Of a DNA stretch of 27,491 nucleotides, positions 23,308 through 27,491 are shown in pieces. The stretch covers positions 1 through 27,491 of the forward strand of contig CAZVEO010000021.1 of NCBI GenBank assembly GCA_964626385.1, in the 5' to 3' direction. The translations under genes were made by a program, and so were the position numbers. The notes beneath the pieces were generated by a model. That model made no database searches. It was not told where the DNA came from and saw nothing but the letters and a program-made list of their open reading frames with translations. Within the stretch, counting starts at the first letter, position 1; each line of letters opens with the position of its first letter. This DNA is from Scybalousia_A sp964626385 (GTDB lineage Bacteria > Bacteroidota > Bacteroidia > Bacteroidales > P3).

Positions 23308-25008
23308 ATGGCGTTTATTACAACAAAAAATATAAAAGGAGACCTATTTGGAGGGCTTACAGCAGGAATAGTTGCATTGCCTTTAGCTTTGGCTTTTGGA
23401 ATACAAGCTTTTGGAGGCGTAGATTCCCCTTCGGCTTCCTCTTTAGGGGCTTTGGCAGGACTAATAGGGGCAACTATGTTAGGTTTTTTCGCTGCCTTAT
23501 TTGGAGGGACACCTTCGCAAATTAGTGGTCCTACTGGACCAATGACAGTTATTACTGCTTCTTTGGTTTCAGGAGTTTGGACTGCTTCTTCCGGCAATAT
23601 TTCAATGGTTTTACTTTCTATGTCTATGGCTGGAATATTTTGTGGATTATTTCAAATTTTGTTTGGACTAATTAAAATAGGTAAATATGTCAGATATATT
23701 CCTTATCCTGTGCTTTCAGGTTTTATGAGCGGTATAGGTATTATCATTATTTTGCAACAAATCTATCCTTTAATAGGTTTGAAATCTCCTGTACTTGTGG
23801 TTGATATGGTTGCAAAGTTTCCTAATATGATAATGAATGGTATTTCTACAACGGCTCTTATTCTTGGTATTGGTACCATTGTTATTATACAACTTTTTCC
23901 TCTTTTAACAAAAAAAATTCCTTCCACTCTTGTGGCTTTGGTTGTTATGACAATAATATCTCTTTTTTTGGATATGGAGGATAAACTTGTTATAGGCTCT
24001 ATTCCATCGGGTTTGCCTATGCCTTTTTTTGCTAAGGAGGGATTGAGTCTTGCAGGGGTTGATTGGTTGACAGTCTTAAAAACAAGTATAATACCAGGTC
24101 TTACTCTTGCGGGCTTGGGAAGTATAGATACATTGCTTACCTCTGTAGTGGCGGATAATATTACTAAAACAAAACATAACTCCAATCAAGAACTGATAGG
24201 ACAAGGAGTGGGTAATGCTGTGGCTGGTTTTTTCTGTGGTTTGGCAGGAGCAGGAGCGACTATGAGAACTGTTGTTAACGTAAAAAGTGGAGGTAGGACA
24301 AAACTCAGCGGAATGATACATTCTTTGCTTTTATTGTCTATATTATTAGGTCTTGGTTCTTTAGTTAAATACGTGCCTTTATCTGTTTTGGCTGGTATAC
24401 TTATAACAGTAGGATGGGGAATAATAGATTTTAAAGGTTTGAAAGATTTATTTAAAATACCTGTCTCTGATGCTTTTGTGTTGGTGGTTGTATTAGTGGT
24501 AACGGTTTTTGTGGATTTATTGACGGCAGTTGGTTTAGGAATGATAATAGCCTGCGTTTTGTTTATGAAACGTGCAGGTGATTTGGTAGAAGGCTCTTAT
24601 TCTTCACAAGAATTGCAACATTTTGATAAAGAATCTCCTTGGGCTGATGAAAATGGTATACCGGAAAACATAAAACACAAAATATATATTCAACGTTTGA
24701 ATGGTCCTATCTTTTTTGGCTCTATTACGCGTTTTCAAGAAGTTATGCATGATGTTCCAAAGGATGCCAAATTAGTTATCATACGTATGCGTTTGGTAAC
24801 ATTTATGGACCAATCTGGCTTGTATGCTATGGAAACAGCCATAAAGGATTTACAAGCCTCAGGTGTAAGGGTTCTTATGACCATAATACAGCCTCAACCT
24901 ATGTATATGTTGAAAGAAACAAGGCTTATTCCAGAGGTTATTCCAGAGGAAAATATATTTGCCACTTTTGAGGAATGCACAAATTATTTAAAAACGTTAA
25001 ATTTATAA
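23308..25008 (+). CDS. SulP family anion transporter with STAS domain
   Basis: A 566-aa inner-membrane protein. Residues about 1-410 hold ten or more hydrophobic segments, beginning with GDLFGGLTAGIVALPLALAF, the SulP hallmark, and then GGTPSQISGPTGPMTVI, the conserved substrate-site helix. The C-terminal about 110 residues form a cytoplasmic STAS domain (IYIQRLNGPIFFGSITRFQE, then LVTFMDQSGLYAMETAI). Family members carry sulfate, bicarbonate or other anions, often with sodium or protons; which one cannot be told. The gene is followed by ribF after 7 bp, so the two are probably cotranscribed. The second noncoding repeat lies just upstream. Confidence 0.93.
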   Translation: MAFITTKNIKGDLFGGLTAGIVALPLALAFGIQAFGGVDSPSASSLGALAGLIGATMLGFFAALFGGTPSQISGPTGPMTVITASLVSGVWTASSGNISMVLLSMSMAGIFCGLFQILFGLIKIGKYVRYIPYPVLSGFMSGIGIIIILQQIYPLIGLKSPVLVVDMVAKFPNMIMNGISTTALILGIGTIVIIQLFPLLTKKIPSTLVALVVMTIISLFLDMEDKLVIGSIPSGLPMPFFAKEGLSLAGVDWLTVLKTSIIPGLTLAGLGSIDTLLTSVVADNITKTKHNSNQELIGQGVGNAVAGFFCGLAGAGATMRTVVNVKSGGRTKLSGMIHSLLLLSILLGLGSLVKYVPLSVLAGILITVGWGIIDFKGLKDLFKIPVSDAFVLVVVLVVTVFVDLLTAVGLGMIIACVLFMKRAGDLVEGSYSSQELQHFDKESPWADENGIPENIKHKIYIQRLNGPIFFGSITRFQEVMHDVPKDAKLVIIRMRLVTFMDQSGLYAMETAIKDLQASGVRVLMTIIQPQPMYMLKETRLIPEVIPEENIFATFEECTNYLKTLNL

Positions 25009-25015
25009 ACATAAG

Positions 25016-25945
25016 TTGGAAATACTTAAATTGAATGATATAGATTTTTTGCCCTTTCCTTGTGTGGTTACCATAGGAATGTTTGACGGTGTGCATAAGG
25101 GACACAAGTTTATGTTACAAGATTTGAAACAAAGGGCAAAAACATTAGGAGCAAAAAGTGTTGTTATAACTTTTGCAAATCACCCACGAGAAATTTTGGA
25201 TAGCAAGCAAGAAAAAAATCCTATACAATTGATTCAAACCAAAGAGGAGCGTTATCAAAAAATTGCAAAGCAAGGTGTTGATTATTTGATAGAAGTGTTT
25301 TTTACTATGGATTTTGCAAGAATAACCCCAAAAGAATTTTTAAACATACTACAACAAAAAACAATGCTTAAAGCCTTGCTTTTGGGGTATGATAATAGTT
25401 TTGGCAACCCTAATAACACAGAGTTTAAAGAAATAATAAATAAAGGAGAATACAATCAAACAAAAATAATACAAGATCAAACAACTATGTATGAGAACAA
25501 CATAGAGATTTCTTCTTCTACAATAAGAAAATCCTTAAAGGATGGTAATATAGTGTTAGCAAATAATATGTTAGAAGAGGAATTCTCTATAAGTTCTGAG
25601 GTGATAAAAGGATTTCAAATAGGAAGGACTTTGGGCTTTCCAACTGCCAATTTGCAAATACCAAACAATAAAATAATTCCCAAAGAAGGAGTTTATGCTA
25701 CAAGAGTTCTATATAATAACAGGTTATACAATAGTGTTACTAATATAGGAAACAGACCAACTTTTGATGGAAAAGAAAAAAGTATAGAGACTTATATTTT
25801 TGACTTTAAAGAAGATATATATAATAGAGAGATAAGACTTTATTTTGTAGATTATATAAGAGGAGAAAGACGATTTGAAAATAAATATATGCTTGCAAAA
25901 CAGATGGAAATAGATGTTGAGAATGCTAAAGAAATACTTGCTTAA
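25016..25945 (+). CDS. ribF: Bifunctional riboflavin kinase / FAD synthetase
   Basis: A 309-aa enzyme that makes FMN and then FAD. The N-terminal nucleotidyltransferase has VVTIGMFDGVHKGHKFML (about residues 15-32), FANHPREIL and LLGYDNSFGN, where most members have GYDxRFG, and then ISSSTIRKSLKDGNI. The C-terminal riboflavin kinase domain has GRTLGFPTANLQ, EGVYATRV, SVTNIGNRPTF and ETYIFDF. The start is TTG at 25016: the next in-frame ATG falls inside the TIGMFDG motif, so it cannot be the start. It follows sulP by 7 bp, and its end overlaps the next gene. Confidence 0.93.
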   Translation: MEILKLNDIDFLPFPCVVTIGMFDGVHKGHKFMLQDLKQRAKTLGAKSVVITFANHPREILDSKQEKNPIQLIQTKEERYQKIAKQGVDYLIEVFFTMDFARITPKEFLNILQQKTMLKALLLGYDNSFGNPNNTEFKEIINKGEYNQTKIIQDQTTMYENNIEISSSTIRKSLKDGNIVLANNMLEEEFSISSEVIKGFQIGRTLGFPTANLQIPNNKIIPKEGVYATRVLYNNRLYNSVTNIGNRPTFDGKEKSIETYIFDFKEDIYNREIRLYFVDYIRGERRFENKYMLAKQMEIDVENAKEILA

Positions 25946-26426
25946 TTGTTTGTTGTGTTGTTTTTGCCTTTTTGTCTCAGCACAAGGATTGACTTGTTAT
26001 AGCATAGAAGAGGCTTTGCAAAACAAAGATAGTGTTACAAGTCTTGTATTAAGAAAACAAAAATTGCAAAAATTTCCATTAGAAATACTGAGTTTAAAGA
26101 ATTTAGAGCGTTTGGATATTTCTCGTAATTATATTAAAGAATTACCTATGGGAATATCTCAACTCAAGCGACTTCACTATCTTAACGCTGCACAAAATTT
26201 CCTTTCCTCTTTACCTATAGAAATGTCTTCTATGTCTTTGGATACTCTAATACTCTGGGACAATAGTATAAGAGAGTTTGATGAAAGTTTTAAAAAATTA
26301 GATTTGAAGTATCTAGACCTTAGAGCTATACAGATGACACGCTTAGAACAAAAACGTATTAAACAAGTTTTTCCTAACACTCGTATACGCAAAGACCACC
26401 CTTGTAATTGCGGAAGTAGAAAATAA
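25923..26426 (+). CDS. Exported leucine-rich-repeat protein
   Basis: A 167-aa protein starting MLKKYLLNCLLCCFCLFVSAQ, a signal peptide; an ATG three codons earlier (25914) is also possible. After SIEEALQNKDSVTSLVLRKQ there are about four leucine-rich repeats (LEILSLKNLERLDISRN-, ISQLKRLHYLNAAQN-, SMSLDTLILWDN- and LKYLDLRA-type units). A short basic tail ends in CNCGSRK. It overlaps ribF by 23 bases in a different frame, suggesting translational coupling. LRR proteins bind other proteins; no partner is evident. Confidence 0.85.
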   Translation: MLKKYLLNCLLCCFCLFVSAQGLTCYSIEEALQNKDSVTSLVLRKQKLQKFPLEILSLKNLERLDISRNYIKELPMGISQLKRLHYLNAAQNFLSSLPIEMSSMSLDTLILWDNSIREFDESFKKLDLKYLDLRAIQMTRLEQKRIKQVFPNTRIRKDHPCNCGSRK

Positions 26427-26512
26427 ATAGTGGTGTAATTTTTACTGTTAATCAATAAAATAAATGAAAATATTTGTCGTTTAGTGTATTATATGTTTGT
26501 ATAAGCAATAAT

Positions 26513-27265
26513 ATGTTAGGTGCGATAATAGGAGATATAGTAGGGTCAAGGTTTGAGTTTAATAATACAAGGAGTAAAAATTTTAAACTTTTTGACAGAG
26601 TGTGTTGTTTTACAGATGATACTATTTGTACAATAGCAATTGCAGATGCCTTATTGAAAAACATTTCTTATAAAGAAAGTTTGCTTTATTGGTGTAGAAA
26701 ATACCCTTGTCCTAAGGGAAATTATGGAATATCTTTTCAACAATGGATTTGCTCCACCAATCCTAAACCTTATAATAGTTTTGGAAATGGTTCCGCAATG
26801 AGAGTATCTCCTGTTGCGTGGTGGTTCGATAATGAAAATACAATATTAAATGAAGCACAAAAAACAGCCGAAGTAACACATAACCATCCAGAAGGAATAA
26901 AAGGAGCAATGGCGGTAGCATTAGCAATTTATTTATTGCGAAATAAAACCTCGGATAAAGAATTTATTGCAAGATTGAATTATTTTTATGCAGATTTTCA
27001 GAATAAAAGATACCCTTGTGGTAACTTTGATGAGACTTGCCAAGGTACAGTCCCAGTATGTCTACAAATTATTTTAAATAGCAATTCTTTTGAGGATGCT
27101 ATTCGCAATGCGATTTCTTTTGGTGGAGATAGTGATACAATTGGTGCAATTGTTGGAAGTATGGCAGAAGCAAAGTTCAAAATACCAGAAAATATTTGTA
27201 AACAAGCCAAAGATTATCTACCTGCTGAAATGTTGGAAGTTATAGATAAGTTTACAATAAGATAA
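26513..27265 (+). CDS. ADP-ribosylglycohydrolase family protein
   Basis: A 250-aa protein of the DraG/ARH family, which removes ADP-ribose from proteins or related substrates using two metal ions. It starts MLGAIIGDIVGSRFEFNN (ATG at 26513; the upstream TTG at 26474 is not needed). Metal ligands are seen in FTDDTICTIAIADALL (about 32) and GGDSDTIGAIVGSMAEAKF (about 204). SFGNGSAMRVSPVAWWFD and THNHPEGIKGAMAVALAIYL are the conserved middle motifs. All the key Asp residues are present. It may be regulatory or a detoxifying enzyme; its substrate is unknown. It could be transcribed from a TATGTTTG box at 26492-26499, though the match upstream is poor. Confidence 0.93.
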   Translation: MLGAIIGDIVGSRFEFNNTRSKNFKLFDRVCCFTDDTICTIAIADALLKNISYKESLLYWCRKYPCPKGNYGISFQQWICSTNPKPYNSFGNGSAMRVSPVAWWFDNENTILNEAQKTAEVTHNHPEGIKGAMAVALAIYLLRNKTSDKEFIARLNYFYADFQNKRYPCGNFDETCQGTVPVCLQIILNSNSFEDAIRNAISFGGDSDTIGAIVGSMAEAKFKIPENICKQAKDYLPAEMLEVIDKFTIR

Positions 27266-27277
27266 ATAACAAACACG

Positions 27278-27430
27278 ATGGATAAGTACGCAAATTATAA
27301 ATATTACAAAGGAGAAAAGGAAAACCCATACTCAAGTTTTGATGGCAATGGTGTTCGGTGGAGCATCGAAAAATATACCTTTGATAATAAAGAAAAAGAT
27401 TACTTATCTATAATAGTGTTACTATTATAA
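27278..27430 (+). CDS. Small hypothetical protein
   Basis: A 50-codon ORF, MDKYANYKYYKGEKENPYSS and onward, ending in hydrophobic IIVLLL. It begins 12 bp after the ADP-ribosylglycohydrolase gene and has no overlap with another frame. The YYKGEKENPY opening, with Trp and Glu following, reminds me of small uncharacterised proteins of this phylum, but I cannot name a family. The abrupt hydrophobic end might mean a frameshifted or shortened longer protein. Confidence 0.5.
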   Translation: MDKYANYKYYKGEKENPYSSFDGNGVRWSIEKYTFDNKEKDYLSIIVLLL

Positions 27431-27437
27431 TTAGAAT

Positions 27438-27491
27438 ATGTTTAAGCGGATATTGTTTTTTTTTGTTTTTATGTTATTGTTTTTGGGAGGA
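27438..27491 (+). CDS. Start of an exported protein (3' end outside window)
   Basis: The frame from the ATG at 27438 stays open to the window end, giving MFKRILFFFVFMLLFLGG. The lysine/arginine pair followed by a hydrophobic run is the start of a signal peptide or lipoprotein leader. Nothing can be said of the mature protein. Confidence 0.55.
   Translation, partial: MFKRILFFFVFMLLFLGG

Noticed and set aside
23289..23597. Minus-strand proline- and alanine-rich ORF opposite the start of sulP
   Set aside because: It is a mirror of the sulP N-terminal membrane segments; no independent signals.

Overview
The window reads as chromosomal DNA of an anaerobic, AT-rich member of the Bacteroidota, probably Bacteroidales-like. 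The support is: a type IX secretion cargo with a type B (CHU_C-like) C-terminal domain, a bacterial serine palmitoyltransferase, a TGS-like/uridine kinase fusion typical of the phylum, a short Bacteroidota-type IorA, RNase Y beside ZapA, and many promoters of the TTG/TTTG-N18-21-TAnnTTTG class used by this phylum's primary sigma factor. No genus can be named from the sequence alone.

Layout. Positions 1-420 hold the 3' end of a TaqI-C-domain restriction/methylation protein. A convergent terminator separates it from a long minus-strand block (491-8089): iorA-iorB (indolepyruvate oxidoreductase, with its own strong promoter), and upstream of these a tightly packed set rpiB - LUD/ferredoxin protein - deoC - spt - lipB - pyrF. 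A 540-bp AT-rich divergent region with inverted repeats leads to plus-strand nadA and a secreted DUF6973-like protein. After a noncoding repeat region (10319-10920) comes a 934-aa secreted surface protein on the minus strand. It is divergent from a nucleoside kinase, which is followed by tonB, an ABC-F ATPase, ribBA, a coiled-coil protein, zapA, a 6S RNA candidate, rny, a second copy of the noncoding repeat (22620-23224), sulP, ribF, a leucine-rich-repeat protein, an ADP-ribosylglycohydrolase, a 50-codon ORF and the start of an exported protein.

The genes are mostly housekeeping: cofactor synthesis (lipoate, NAD, riboflavin/FAD), pyrimidine synthesis and salvage, deoxyribose/ribose phosphate metabolism, sphingolipid synthesis, cell division and RNA decay. 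The most unusual content is not protein-coding. Two copies of a roughly 480-bp element, about 12 kb apart in the same orientation, carry a conserved promoter, a long hairpin whose 5' arm can pair with either of two identical 3' arms, and, in the better-preserved copy, 24-bp terminal inverted repeats. Beside them lie clusters of tiny palindromes, nearly all with exactly three-base centres. They look like a non-autonomous, RNA-producing mobile repeat family. The second noteworthy RNA is the 6S RNA candidate lodged between zapA and rny.
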